64,000 nucleotides of DNA from Lycium barbarum (lineage: Eukaryota; Streptophyta; Magnoliopsida; Solanales; Solanaceae). Positions 46,113-61,354 of the stretch are shown here, one piece after another (position 1 is the first letter of the stretch; every line of letters begins with the position of its first letter). The stretch lies in the NCBI RefSeq assembly GCF_019175385.1, contig NC_083338.1, positions 62,528,884 to 62,592,883 on the forward strand, read 5' to 3'. The position numbers and the translations under genes are program-made. The notes below the pieces were generated by a model. The model had not been told where the DNA came from, ran no database searches, and was given only the letters and a program-made list of their open reading frames with translations.

Positions 46113-48817
46113 TGTCACGACCTAACCCCGTAGGCCGCGACTGGTGTCCGAGCTGGACACCCGTACGCACCCAATAACCCAAACCAGCATATAAACAAGT
46201 TATACAGATATAAGGGGTAAATGGCGTTTCTGACTGTCGCATATGCATGGATATGGCGCACGGAAGCCGATAAGGCTGTCACAAATACATAATCCCAGAG
46301 CATATACACAACCCACATGTGTGTCTACAGACCTCTACGAGTAACAACAGAATCATAAGACGGGATAGAGCCCCGTCATACCCCTGAATAAACATATACA
46401 TATACAACAGAAAAGTCTGTACCAAAACATGGGCTCCGGACAAAGGAGCACTTCAAGACAGCAGAGAAGATGTCCTAAGAGGGTGGATCAGCAAATCGAG
46501 CGTCTGTACCTGCGGGCATGAAACGAAGCCCCCGAAGAAAGGGGATCAGTACGGAATATGTACTGAATATGTAAAGCGTGGAGTACAGTAAACAGAATCA
46601 TAACCGGAACAGAAAGTACAGAAAATGAGTGTAATGTCCAGAATATCAAAATGCATATTTACCAAACATGAATAATGTATGCAAAAACATATGCCATATC
46701 TGGCCCCATTATGGGACTCGGTGATCAGAACGTGGTCGCCACCCCGTCACTGGCGCCACAACACATCATACTCCAGAGTAGGGAATAGCTCCGTAACATA
46801 TCATAACATATCAGATGGCCATATCATATCATATCATCAAATATCAGAATATAGGTACATGGCACATCATACTCCAGAACCCATATACATGTCATACCTG
46901 CCCCCTCACATCGAGGCACGGCGAACAATGCAGTGGAATACGCGTGATAACATATCTTGGCCCGGGCTCAATGAAGGAAGCATTGAGGCTTCCACGAGTA
47001 GAGTAGTGAGAAACTAAATGCAATATGAAATATAAAATGTTTACAAAGACTCGAAAGAACAATCCAAACGACAGATCATTTAGAACGGAATCGGACGATA
47101 GTCATAGTACATACCTTTCGGATGTCGCGGTGAATTGCGTCAAAACAAAACTTTCGGGTTTGTTTGTACATATCGAAACATGTCATAGGACTCAATGGAA
47201 TAGGTGAACCACTTTCTTTTAGTAGTCGGAACGTTAGTCAAAAGTTTCCCTCGAATATCGCTTGAAAAAAAGTCAAATAGGGCAATACGGAAAGGTCTCG
47301 GGAATTATGGGCCCACCTCGGTTAACCCGAGGGAGCGCACAAGGATTACGAACATTAGTCCTCATGGAGTCGTCTACGAACGTTTCAAGGCGATCGGGTT
47401 CTATTTGTGAAAGTTACGGACGTTTTATGGTACAAGACTCTTTTAGAAGTAAAAAGTGTTAAGCTATTTTTCCATCAAAGCATAAGGTTCATAATTCAAT
47501 TACATTGAAATGAATAAGGGTCATAACTATGCTCGGCTCTTTAGGAATAGAGTTTCCCCCGAGGCTTGTATCATAGCCTATTATGACTAAGACATGCCAA
47601 AAGAAAGAAAGGTAGGGCTTTACATACCTCGTCCGCTTCTTAGGCTAATCCCAACTTAAGGTCCGGACTCCCCAAAATCTACAATATGTCAATGAATACC
47701 AAACATTAACTATAGGCATTTAGAAATTCAACCTCAAGTTAACACTTGTCTACAAAAATTTCGGCAGCATCTCCCCTGTAAATTCAACATCCCCGAGCAT
47801 TTAACTCGGTCAATTTCATCAACAACCATACCAACAATACCAACAATCATACTAATAATATCAAGAATCAATTTAAAGCGCATTCTAATATTTGTAACCT
47901 TCTTCTCTACATAGTTCATCAACATTCAATTCAACTTTGTACATTCAAGCCGATACCAACGCTTACATATTCATTCACTAGCTCAAGATCATTCAAACAT
48001 AATTCAAGAACATTTCAAACAACCTACACAATATTCAACAATGCCACCATCATACCATACTTCACCCGAAAACTCCCCAATTTCCCTAGGAACAGTTTCA
48101 ATGCATTTCTTGCTTCCAAATTCATGAACTATCCCAACAACACACATGTTAACAACATTATTCTCGCAATTAAAGAAACGACACCAAAGTCACTTTGGCT
48201 TCCAAATCAGCCCGTAACAATTCCAACATCAATTTGAATAATCAAATTCTCATTTTCCACTTATCTTCCTTCTTGGCTAGAATTTGTTACTTGCTAGAAT
48301 TAATGTTTTTCTTGCTCTAACAATTATGCTACGTTGAAGAGGACCCTTGAATTAGTAGGAATACTAGAAGAAATAATTTTTTTGAACAAGATTTCAAAGG
48401 GCTAAATTTTTCCCTCCATGGCTGAACCCCTCTACTTTTTCTCCTTCTTCTTTCTTTTTCTTGAATGTTCTTGAAAATGAAAGAATAAATGATGGCCCCT
48501 TTCTTTTATTTACTTGGATTAAATTTATCACATGGGCTTGGGCCAATTGCCCTTCCATGGCCGGCCACACCATCCTTTGGCCTTTTCATTTTTTTTTTTT
48601 TTTTTGTTTTTCAAGCCTAATTATTTCATGGCTAATTGTAATTCATGAAAACTAATTTTTCCCAATTTTCAATTTTGCCCTTAGCCTTCCTCAATATTTC
48701 CGCACCCATAACTCTTATAAACAACTTGTGTGCTAATCAAGGTTAAAATGTAGGCTTGCTCTCAACCTCCCGCAATTGTCTTGAATTACCCGAATGCGCA
48801 AAATGCAGGATATAACA
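46113..48817 (-). repeat. 3' LTR of element E
   Basis: 2705 bp, plus-strand ends TGTCACGACC and GATATAACA. Micro-exon 47628-47678 (51 nt), hairpin 46546-46566, candidate acceptor 46510-46511, GCAGCATCTCCCCTGTAAAT motif (about 47766). Compared with the 5' LTR it lacks about 190 bp near 48263, including the first-intron donor. Confidence 0.93.
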
Positions 48818-48853
48818 TCCTCCCCCCCTTTAAAACATTCGTCCTCGAATGTT
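48818..48853 (-). other. Polypurine tract and PPT hairpin of element E
   Basis: On the minus strand AACATTCGAGGACGAATGTT (48834-48853) then AAAGGGGGGGAGGA touching the LTR. Confidence 0.88.
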
Positions 48854-49650
48854 GAACCGGTCTCATGGTGTGTCATAGTACATCGGGGAGGTCTCCTCCA
48901 TACTTGTTACATCTGATCATTTAACATTTCTGTTTTAGAAAATTAGATTGCCTGTGGCGTAGAAAACAATTAGGGATACTTCCTCTTCATTTATCCTTTC
49001 GGCCTCCCAAATCGTCTTTTATTTATTATTGTTTGGCCACAATACTTCAACCAAAATTACGTCTTTGACACATGACTTCCTCGCCTGACCGTCCGTTATA
49101 GACACAGACTATTCCTTATATGGTAGCTCCTCTCTCACTTAGGCATCATTTTTATGAAATCCTTGGGCAAGGGCCACCACCACATTTGCGAAGCATAGGT
49201 ACGTGGAAGACTGGATGTACCGCTTCTAATTTGGTGATAACTTTGATTCATGGGTGACTTTACTAACACTACGGACAATCTGATAAAGTCTACTATATCT
49301 CAAATTGGGCTTTCCCTACCTGCCGAGTCTTATTATACCTCCCATCGGTGTCGTCCTCAGAAATAGCCTTCCGCCAACTGGGGACTATAGGTGTCGACGT
49401 CGATTTTTTTTTCGACGTATGATTCCCGTCAACTCTGGGCTGCCAGCAACCGTTTCTAAATGGGTCCTTCTTTATCGACTGCCTTCTAGATTGTATCTGG
49501 GTCGATTAACTTAGTTCAGTCGACATCGAACTATCTGATCGGTAATTTCACTTCTTGCCATACCAAACCTCACATAGTGTTGTTTCGGGTTATCCCTTTT
49601 TATGTTGTTGACCTCTCTAGGTGCCTTCCGGACTCTCTCCCTAAATCTAT
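48854..49650 (-). pseudogene. Decayed integrase C-terminus/chromodomain in element E
   Basis: Aligns by eye with 61380-62000 of the right-edge element: a K-L-P-R-Y-like core, HPVFHV-type motif (about 49215) and ATTTGGGAGGCCGA (W-E-A) with KKYP-like end near 48965. Too many frame breaks to translate. It marks what is left of pol. Confidence 0.75.
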
Positions 49651-50297
49651 CTCATGGCACTTTATTGTCAATTTATTTTCACTATTCACCTTCCTCAGGT
49701 TTGTTTTTATTTTGTCCTATACCCTCACAGTCTCTCTCATTTACAGACTTGCAAATAATTTCATGCTTCGTCTGTCGGCTCTTCTGAAGGCTTTACTTAA
49801 TCATGTTTCTTACTTTTCACCTTTTCCGACATTTTGATCTCCTTGCCTCTCATCTACTCACTCACTTTCCTTTCCAAATATCATCGCGTTAGAATTTTCC
49901 GACCTTAATTTGAAGTAAAATCCGCGTTCGTTTATTTCATAACATCTGTACCCTACCTTTTGTTGTGTCTCTTGAATTTCGTTCGGCTAATGTCTTCCGT
50001 ATATCGCAATACTAGTTGCTGGAACTCACCTCTCGATCAATGCAGTCACCAGTGAAAGGTCATACGCATACATATACATTTACTACCATTTCTCTTACAA
50101 ACATTTTCAACCGCTATTCAAATTTACTCTGATTACCGAGCTGTGTCACGCTTTCTTCTTTTTCACTAACCTAGTCCGCCTCAGCCTACGCGACCTCTAT
50201 AAGTGTTTTTAGCCAATCTGCACATTCTAATTTTCTTTAGGTTACCACAAATTCCCCATTGGTCTCTTATACCTACACTTGTGAAAATTTTAGTTTA
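49651..50297 (-). repeat. Non-coding domain downstream of the 5S-like segment
   Basis: No protein signal. The part next to the 5S-like segment (about 49980-50297) aligns with 33199-33520 of element D, including CCCCCTGGGAAGT, GCGTGACACAGCT / GCGTCACAGCT and GAATAGCG. Thus D and E share more than the 5S piece here. Confidence 0.65.
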
Positions 50298-50400
50298 CTT
50301 CCCAGGGGGTCACCCATCCCAGAATTGCTGTAGCCCTAGCACGCTTAACCTCGAAACTTTAGTGCATTTCGACACGTTAATGCTGATATAATTGCACCCA
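50298..50400 (-). ncRNA. 5S rRNA-derived segment in element E
   Basis: On the minus strand GGTGCAATTATATCAGCATTA, AGGTTAAGCGTGCTAGGGC, then GGATGGGTGACC (perfect C box, 50308-50319) and CCTGGGAAGT. Same extent and same missing 3' stem as in element D, and both share GCAATTATATCAGCATTA, which differs from the ribosomal sequence, so the two derive from one capture event. Confidence 0.87.
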
Positions 50401-50576
50401 CTTCTTCACACGACCTTTTTCACACAGTCTAGGGCAAGCCGGGGTCTTAACAATTTCCGAAAAGTTCTCGTAGCGGGTCCCACTCCGATCTAGAGAGGGT
50501 CTTTCATTTTTCTGATTATGCATTTACCGTATTAGTCTTCTAAATCTTCAATACTCACCTTTCATTATATGTATGA

Positions 50577-52160
50577 CTACCTCAACGTTTTTATCAATTC
50601 GGGTTTTGTCCCAATTCTATTAATAACTAGGAGGGGAAAATATACCACAAAATAGAGCCTAGACCTGTCAATGCACATATATTTCGGGAAAATAAACAAT
50701 AATATACCTGTATCCGCGTTTGGTGGCGCCTCCGGGTCCTGTCGACTAGTCAAGGCATAGATGCGTTTCGAAGGTCCGCCAGAACTGGAAGCTCCGCCAC
50801 GGCCTCTACCGCGGCCTGCTGGTGTCGACATACCCTGCCCCGTAGGGCGCATGGCTACGGAAGAAGACGACGAACCAACAGCTGACCCAGTAGGCTGAGC
50901 CGCACCACCTGAACTGCCCCTGTATGGACACTCTCTCATAGTATGGCCTTGATGGCCGCAAGAAAAATAGGCACCTGTAGCACGATAGCACTCTCCAGGG
51001 TGGTGTCTCCCACAATAAGAACACTGAGGTCTGGGTGGCCTCATCTGGCCGGAACCTCTGTCCACCTGTGAACCCGAAAGCCTGGAGCTCTGGCCCGCTC
51101 CTGAATACCCTGCATTATCTGATCTCCGGCCAGAAAACTATGGGGGTGTACTCCGTACTGGCTGGGAAGAATACCTGCTACCTTGCTGCTGAGACGACCT
51201 ACTCCGAAACTCCCTAGAATACCCAGCTGATCTGGCCCTCTTGGGCTGGCTCCTATCTTGATCTCCGTCGGGCTGAGGCCCCCTATGTCGGTCCTCCTTA
51301 CCTTGGGCGTATGCCTGTACCCGGGCAATATCCATCTCTGGTTGGGAAGCCATCGCCAGGCAGCTATCAATCAAGTAACTATCTAGCCCCATCACATACC
51401 GGTGCACCCTGTCAGCCATATCAGCTACTATAGCGGGTGCATATCTGGCCAGTGAGTCGAACTCTAGACTGTACTCTCGGACGCTCCTGCCCCTCTGCCT
51501 CAACTGTAAGAATCTGTCAACCCTAGCCCGTCGTAGCTCCGGAGGCAGAAAGTGGCCAAGAAAGGCCTCAGTAAACTCGTCCCACACTGCTTGGGGAGCG
51601 CCGTCACCCCTTGACATCTCCCAGGACTCATACCAATTAGCAGCTACCTCGTGCAACCGATACGAAGATAACTCGACGGACTCAGTCGCAGAAGCCTTAA
51701 TCAACCGTAACGTGCACTGCATCTGTCTGATAAACTCCTGGGGATCATCCTCGGGTTTTGTCCTGAAGAACTCTGGAGGATTACATGTCAAAAACTCACG
51801 GGCCCTCAAACTATCATTTCTGTGCGCCTGATCACCTCCAAATCCGTACCTGTGCCCCTGCTCCGCCACCAGTCTGGTCAGCAACTGGACTGCATCTCGC
51901 ATAGCCCTATCCTCTGCTCCTAGCTGTGGAGCTAGAGGCTCGGGTACTGGAGCTCTGGGGGCTGGCGCTGAAGCCGCCCTCTGGTCTGTAGCTGGTGCTG
52001 CTCTAATCCCCTCTGATGTCGGCGGCGTAGCAGAACTAGCTGTCGGGGGCACAACCTCCGGTCTAAGCTGAGCACGGGCCCCAGTAACTATCTGGGCCTG
52101 GCTAGTCTCTCCTGCCACTGCTTTGCCCTTCTGGGCAGCCGTCGCCTTCTTCGGAGGCAT
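50577..52160 (-). pseudogene. gag: gag of element E, one premature stop, plus protease stub
   Basis: MPPKKATAAQKGK at 52160 starts the protein (an upstream ATG at 52172 is in frame, but the shared start with the composite element favours this one). A Pro/Ala-rich N-terminus is followed by the gag core (about 51840-51340: FIRQMQCTLRLIK, ESVELSSYRLHEV, REYSLEFDSLARYAPAIV), a Ser/Gln/Arg-rich linker and zinc knuckles CSYCGRHHPGEC and YFSCGHQGHTMREC, the second having Tyr for its first Cys. A single in-frame TAG just left of 51138 splits the frame. After DTG (about 50725) the sequence decays into a protease remnant. About 480 codons in all, the best gag in the window. Confidence 0.9.
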
Positions 52161-52347
52161 CACTGTAAACATAACAATCGGTCAGAGAGGAAATCATCCT
52201 AATAGCACAGCTCTATCGCACGATCTAAGATAAGAAGGAAAGGTAGCATCCTAAATGTCCTGTAGCCTCCTGTTTATAGATATGGTGAACAACACACCGA
52301 TAAACAAGACTACTAGACACGGTCTGTAGACACTCCGACGACGAACC

Positions 52348-52359
52348 GCTCTGATACCA
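52348..52359 (-). other. Primer binding site of element E
   Basis: GCTCTGATACCA on the plus strand, 4 bp from the 5' LTR. Confidence 0.92.
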
Positions 52360-52363
52360 CTTT

Positions 52364-55256
52364 TGTCACGACCTAACCCCGTAGGCCGTGACTGGTGTCC
52401 GAGCTGGACACCCGTACGCACCCAATAACCCAAACCAGCATATAAACAAGTTATACAAATATAAGGGGTAAATGGCGTTTCTGACTGTCGCATATGCATA
52501 GATATGGCGCACGGAAGCCGATAAGGCTGTCACAAATACATAATCCCAGAACATATACACAACCCACATGTGTGTCTACAGACCTCTACGAGTAACAATA
52601 GAATCATAAGATGGGACAGGGCCCCGTCATACCCCTGAATAAACATATACATGTACAACAGAAAAGTCTGTACCAAAACGTGGGCTCCGGACAAAGGAGC
52701 ACTTCAAGACAGCAGAGCAGATGTCCTAAGCGGGTGGATCAGCAAATCGAGCGTCTGTACCTGCGGGCATGAAACGCATCACCCGAAGAAAGGGGGTCAG
52801 TACGGAATATGTACTGAATATGTAAAGCGTGGAGTACAGTAAATAGAATCATAACCGGAACAGAAAGTACAAAAAATGAGTGCAATGTCCAGAATATCAA
52901 AATGCATATTTACCAAACATGAATAATGTATGCAAAAACATATGCCATATCTGGCCCCATTATGGGACTCGGTGATCATAACGTGGTCGCCACCCCGTCA
53001 CTGGCGCCACAACACATCATACTCCAGAGTAGGGAATAGCTCCGTAACATATCATAACATATCAGATGGCCATATCATATCATATCATATCATCAAATAT
53101 CAGAATATAGGTACATGGCACATCATACTCCAGAACCCATGTACATGTCATACCTGCTCCCTCACATCGAGGTACGGCGAACAATGCAGTGGAATACGCG
53201 TGATAGCATATCCTGGCCTGGGCTCAGTGAAGGAAGCTTTGAGGCATCCACGAGTAGAGTAGTGAGAAACTAAATGCAATATGAAATATAAAATGTTTAC
53301 AAAGACTCGAAAGAACAATCCAAACGACAAATCATTTAGAACGGAATCGGACGATAGTCATAGTACATACCTTTCGGATGTTGCGGTGGATTGCGTCAAA
53401 ACAAAACTTTCGGGTTTGTTCGTACATATCGAAACATGTCATAGGACTCAATGGAATAGGTGAAACACTTTCTTTTAGTAGTCGAAACGTTAGTCAAAAT
53501 ATTCCCTCGAATATCGCTCGAAAACAAGTCAAATAGGGCAATATGAAAACGTCTCAGGAATTGTGGGCCCACCTCGGTTAACCCGAGGGAACGCACAAGG
53601 ATTACGAATGTTAGTACTCATGGAGTCGTTTACGAACGTTTCAAGGCGATCGTGTTCTATTTGTGAAAGTTACAGACGTTTTATGGTACAAGACTCTTTT
53701 AGAAGTAAAAAGTGTTAAGTTATTTTTCCATCAAAGCATAAGGTTCATAATTCAATTACATTGAAATGAATAAGGGTCATAACCATGCTCGGCTCTTTAG
53801 GAATAGAATTTCCCCCGAGGCTTGTATCATAGCCTATTATGACTAAGACATGCCAAAAGAAAGAAAGGTAGGGCTTTACATACCTCGTCCGCTTCTTAGG
53901 CTAATCCCAACTCAAGGTCCGGACTCCCCAAAATCTACAATATGTCAATGAATACCAAACATTAACTATAGGCATTTTGAAATTCAACCTCAAGTTAACA
54001 CTTGTCTACAAAAATTTCGGCAGCATCTCCCTTGTAAATTCAACATCCCCGAGAATTTAACTCGGTCAATTTCATCAACAACCATACCAACAATACCAAC
54101 AGTCATACTAATAACATCAAGAATCAATTTAAAGCGCATTCTAATATGAGTAACCTTCTTCTCTACATAGTTCATCAACATTCAATTCAACTTCGTACAT
54201 TCAAGCCGATACAAACGCTTACATATTCATTCACTAGCTTAAGATCATTCAAACATAATTCAAGAACATTTCAAACAACCTACACAATATTCAACAATGC
54301 CACCATCATACCATACTTCACCCGAAAACTCCCTAATTTCCCTAGGAACAGTGTCAATGCATTTCTTGCTTCCAAATTCATGAACTATCCCAACAACACA
54401 CATGTTAACAACATTATTCTCGCAATTAAAGAAACGACACCAAAGTCACATTGGCTTCCAAATCAGCCCGTAACAATTCCAACATCAATTTGAATCATCA
54501 AATTGTCATTTTCATCATAAAATACATATCAACAACAACAAAATTACTACATAAAAATTAGTTCACCTTCCTACACAACACACACACTTACACGACCACA
54601 TCACTATGCCCATATTTTCATGAATTTCATTCATTTCCACATACCACAACATACAAAACCATTCATAACATATAAAAGGAGATTGAATTCTTACCTTTCC
54701 ACTTATCATCCTTCTTGGCTAGAATTTGTAACTTGCTAGAATAATTGTTTTTCTTGCTCCAACAATTATGCTACGTTGAAGAGGACCCTTGAATTAGTAG
54801 GAATACTAAAAGAAATAAATTTTTTGAACAAGATTTCAAGGGGCTAAATGTTTCCCTCCATGGCCGAACCCCTCTACTCTTTCTCCTTCTTCTTTCTTTT
54901 TCTTGAATGTTCTTGAAAATGAAAGAATAAATGATGGCACCTTTCTTTTATTTACTTGGATTAAATTTATCACATGGGCTTGGGCCAATTGCCCTTCCAT
55001 GGCCGGCCACACCATCCTTGGGCCTTTTCATTTCATTTTTTTTTGTTTTTCAAGCCCAATTATTTCATGGCTAATTGTAATTCACGAAAACTAATTTTTC
55101 CCAATTTCCAATTTTTCCCTTAGCCTTCCTCAATATTTCCGCACCCATAACTCTTATAAACAACTTGTGTGCTAATCAAGGTTAAAATGTAGGCTTGCTC
55201 TCAACCTCCCGCAATTGTCTTGAATTACCCGAATGCGCAAAATGCGGGATATAACA
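52364..55256 (-). repeat. 5' LTR of element E
   Basis: 2893 bp. First donor AAAG|GTAAGA with the exon ending at 54695, micro-exon 53884-53934 (51 nt), hairpins 52797-52817 and 52761-52778, candidate acceptor 52761-52762. The segment about 54508-54697 is missing from the 3' LTR. Confidence 0.93.
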
Positions 55257-55261
55257 GGAAA
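55257..55261. other. Target site duplication GGAAA (right) of element E
   Basis: Exact repeat of 46108-46112. LTR F continues immediately. Confidence 0.92.
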
Positions 55262-56853
<1,592 letters not shown>

Positions 56854-58365
56854 TGTCACACCCCAATCCTGATAGGGCATGATGGGCTCCCGACCCTTTA
56901 CTTAGAGCTGAGCGAACCCGCTGGTTCTCAGTATATTCATAGTCTCACTGGACTCTTAAATCTCAAAATGAAATGCATAATGAAAGCTTTTCAAAAACAT
57001 TCCTTTCGTCTTTCTCAACTCAAGTAAAATATGTAACCATATAAAATTTGTAACATAATGCATAATGATACATCAGCTTGCAGAGCCGCTTGCAAGACTG
57101 ACATGCTATATACGTGACTCTGTCTGCAAAGTCTCTAACATAAATCAATATATCATAACATAGATACTCTGACTTGGCAACACTCCGGAAGGAAATGGAG
57201 CTCGCCAATCCAGCTGGAACATCTTCTAACAATATCCTCTACTCATCAGTATACACCTGCGTGGCATGAAACGCAGCGTCCACAAGAAGGGACGTCAGTA
57301 CGAGCAATGTACTGAGTATGTAAGGAATGAATAATAACATAGTAAGGGATGTAAAGTATGAATAATAACAGAATGGAAACATAGAGCATATCATAAGATA
57401 AAAGAGTAACCTGTACATATGAATGCCTCTTAGGGCAGATGCCCTGCATGCTTAGCTTTCTTTGAAAAACATTTCTTGTTCATATATACAAAAAATATGC
57501 CGAGGCGTCGGCTCCGATCCATTTAGCCACATGTATCCCGCATCCGGGCATCCCGCGTCCGGGATGATATCATGTCATATAACACCAACTGATCAGGTGG
57601 CAATGCGTCTATAGCGCCGCATGTGTCCCTTTTCCCCATATTCCCCATATACCTACATATATCATATACATATATATCATATAAGCAGCATGCAGGAGAG
57701 CCCAGGAAAAGCTATAACTTTATCGGAGTGACGTAAGGTCGGTAACCTCCGATTATATTATGTGATGATCATCGTTTTGCCTCACCTTGGAGGAACAATA
57801 ATTATAAGGTGAGACTATCAATGAAGAATAACATTAAGAGAAAACATAGAATAAGATCATAAATCTCCTAGGGCGTCAATTCATATACTTTGGAATCTTT
57901 AAAAAAAATAGTTATCATCCATGAATAAATTGAGAAATCAAGAAATTGCTCAACATTCTTATTTCATCATTGAAACCATAAGCTTGGAACCTCTAAACAT
58001 GGAACCGTTCTCATCATAGTAATCATAGAAATATTCTCATCCTTGGCATCATCGTTGTCATTCTAAAACATATCCATCGTTGTTGTCATAAAAGCTTGCG
58101 AAGTCATAAAACTCTGTTTTGGAAAAATACAGACACTTTGGAAAACATTTATGGGTTATCGGGAAAAGAAATCGTGCCTTGGAATCATAAACATCTAACT
58201 TTTGGAAATAAAGAGGCTATGAAAACACTTATGGAATTGTAATCATAGGAATCATGCCTTTGAAAGAAAGGGACGAGCCTTAACATACCTATTCAACCTC
58301 CTATTGTCTATGTTTATCCGCCCGAGCTCGTAAATCTACATTCGAGAGGATTCACACTAACGTTA
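56854..58365 (-). repeat. LTR G, left part (minus orientation)
   Basis: Starts TGTCACACCCC. Hairpins 57257-57276 and 57295-57315, candidate acceptor 57257-57258, CCCGCATCCGGG and CCCGCGTCCGGG repeats (about 57537-57565), putative micro-exon 58289-58335 (47 nt, TGTAG before, GTATGT after). Broken at 58366 by the next element. Its remainder lies outside the window. Confidence 0.78.
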
Positions 58366-61241
58366 TGTCACGACCCAACCCCGTAGGCTGCGACTAGTGT
58401 CCGAGCTGGACACCCGTACGTACCCAATAACCAAAACCAGCATATAAACGAAGTATACAAATATAGAAGTCGAACTGCGGTGTTAACTATCGCAGATAAA
58501 CAGATATAGCGCGTGGAAGCTAATAAGGCTGTCACAGAATATATCAACCCAAAACATATACACAACCCACATGTATATCTACAGACCTCTACGAATAACA
58601 ACAGAATCATAAGACGGGACAGGGCCCCGTCATACCCCTGAATAACATATACATGTACAATAGAAATGTCTGTACCAAAATATCTCCGGACAAGGGAGCA
58701 CTCCAAGACAGTTGAGTAGACGTCCTAAGCGGGCGGATCAGCAAAACGAGCGTCTGTACCTGCGGGCATGAAACGCAGCCCACGAAGAAAGGGGGTCAGT
58801 ACGGAATATGTACTGAATATGTAAAGCATGGAGTACAGTAAACAGAATCATAACCGGAGCAGAAAGTACAGAAAATGAGTGCAATGTCCAGAATATAAAA
58901 ATGCATATTTACAAAACATAAATAATGTATGCAAAAACATATGCCATATCCGGCCCCATTATGGGACTCGCTGAACAGAACGTGGTCGCCACCCCGTCAC
59001 TGGCGCCACAACACATCATACTCCAGAGTAGGGAATAACTCCGTAACATATCATAACATATCAGATGGCCATATCACATCATATCATCAAATATCAGAAT
59101 ATATGTACATGGCACATCATACTCCAGAACCCATGTACATGTCATACCTGCCCCCTCACATCGAGGCTCGGCGAACAATGCAATGGATTACGCGTGATAA
59201 CATATCCTAGCCCGGGATCAGTGAAGGAAGTATTGAGGCATCCACGAGTAGAGTTGTGAGAAACTAAATGCAATATGAAATATAAATTGTTTACAATGAC
59301 TCGAAAGAACAATCCAAACGATAGCTCATTTAGAAGGATACCAGACGATAGTCATAGTACATACCTTTCAGATGTCACGGTGGATTGTGTCAAAACAAAA
59401 CTTCTGGGTTCGTTTGTACATATCGGAACATGTCATAGGACTCAATGGAATAGGTGAAACACTTTCTTTTATTAGTCGGAACGATAGTCAAAAGTTTCCC
59501 TCGGATATCGCTCGAAAACAAGTCAAATAGGGCAATATGAAAAGGTCTCGGGAATTGTCGGCCCACCTCGGGTTAAGTCGAGGTGGCGTACGTGAATTAC
59601 AGACATTAGGCCTTATGGAGTCGTCTACGAACGTTTCAAGGTAATCCGACTCTATTTGTAAAAGTTACGGACGTTTTATGGCACAAGACTCTTTTAGACG
59701 TAAAAAGTGTTTAAGCTATTTTTCATCAAAGCATAACGTTCATAATTCAATTGCATTGAAATGAATAAGAGTCATAACTATGCTCGGATTTCTAAAAATG
59801 GAGTTTTCCCCAAGACTCGTATCATAGCCTATTATGACTAGGACATGCCAAAAGAAAGAAAGGTAGACTTTACATACCTCGTTCACTCCTTAAGCTGCTC
59901 CAAACTCAAGTTCCGGATTTTCCAAGATCTATAATATGTCCATAGATACCCACATTAGCTATAGGCACTTAGGAGTTTAATCTTAAGTTAACATTTGTCT
60001 ACAGAAATTTGGGCAGCATCTCCCCTATAAATTCAATATCCCCGAGAATTCAACTCGGCCAAAACATCAACAACAATACCAACAACCATATTAATAACAT
60101 CACAATCAATTTAGAACGCATTTTTAACATTAGTACCCTTCTTCTCCACATAGTTCATCAACATTCAGTTCAACTACGTATATTCATGCCAATATCAACG
60201 CTCACATATCCACTACTAATCCGAGATCATTCAAACACAATTCAAGAGCATTTCAAACTATCTACCCATCATTCGAACAATTCTACCAAACAACCCTACT
60301 CCACCCGAAACCTATAATTTCCAACAAGGATAATCACAACACATTTTTATCTTCCACACTCATGAACTACGCTAACAATTTACACGTTAGCAATTTTATT
60401 CCAGCGAAAACAAGAAACGTTATTAGAATTACATTCGCCTCCAAATCAGCCCGTAACAATTCCAACATCCATTTAAGTTATCAGACTCTCATTCTCATCA
60501 TAGAATACATATCAACAACAACCAAATTGCTAGATAAAATAATTGGTTCATTGCTCCTACACACAGACATGCACACTGCCACCACACATACACCCCTATT
60601 TTCATGATTTTCATTCTTTTCTACATACTACAACATATATGAACCATTTATAACATATAAAATAGGATTAAATCTTACCTTTTTTCTCAACTTCCCAACT
60701 TAGCTACGGTTGTGATTTTGCGACAAAGAGCGGTTTTCTTGTTTCAACAATTATACCACGTTGAAGAGGGCCTTTGAATTAGTAGGAATACTAGAAGAAT
60801 CAATTTTTTTGGACAAGATTTGTGATCTTCTTTTTCTCCCTCTCTTGGCCGAAAATGGGGTGTCTTTTTTTTTTTTCAAGCTTCTTGATTTTTCTATGAG
60901 TTGAAGATGACTTAGTCATCTTTTTATTCCATAAATTAAACTCCCAAATAGGCCTTGGCCCATTAAGGGGCCGTCCACCCTTGGCCCTTGGTCCAAGCCC
61001 ACTATTTTTTTTTTCTTTTCTCTTTTTTTTTTTCCAAGCCCAATTAGTTCATGACTACTTTTTTGTAGTTTGTGACACTATTTTTCAAGTTTTAAATTTT
61101 TCCCTTAGCCTTCCTCAACATTTCCGCATCAATATTTTCATGAACAACTTATGTATCAAACAAGATAAAAAATATTTCCTTATCTCTTTCTAGTTGCAAT
61201 TATCTCAAATTATCCGAATGTGTAAAATACGGGGTCTAACA
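58366..61241 (-). repeat. 3' LTR of the right-edge E-family element
   Basis: 2876 bp, TGTCACGACCC to GTCTAACA (plus strand). Same family as the element E LTRs. Micro-exon 59878-59928 (51 nt), hairpin 58796-58816 and CTGCG...CGCAG at 58760-58778, first donor AAG|GTAAGA-type near 60679, motif GCAGCATCTCCCC at about 60014. The left flank CGTTA (58361-58365) should recur beyond the window if this is a complete insertion. Confidence 0.9.
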
Positions 61242-61354
61242 TCCTCCCCTCCTTTAGAACATTCGTCCTCGAATGTTAAATTAGTCTTATAGGGTCTTAT
61301 AAGCATTTCGGGGGAGTTTCTTTTTATGGAAAGCACATATAATATATTCATCAA
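61242..61354 (-). other. Polypurine tract, PPT hairpin and 3' untranslated region
   Basis: Minus strand: AACATTCGAGGACGAATGTT (61258-61277) followed by TAAAGGAGGGGAGGA next to the LTR. Confidence 0.88.

Larger units (their letters stand above)
46113..55256 (-). mobile_element. Element E, complete gag-only LTR retrotransposon
   Basis: 9.1 kb, minus orientation, with LTRs, primer binding site, polypurine tract and a perfect TSD. The 3.5-kb interior holds a nearly intact gag, a protease stub, a 5S-rRNA-like segment and a decayed integrase/chromodomain end. RT and RNase H are absent. It fits the class of gag-carrying terminal-repeat elements lacking pol. The pol of the same LTR family is seen in the neighbouring element at the right edge. 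Confidence 0.92.
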
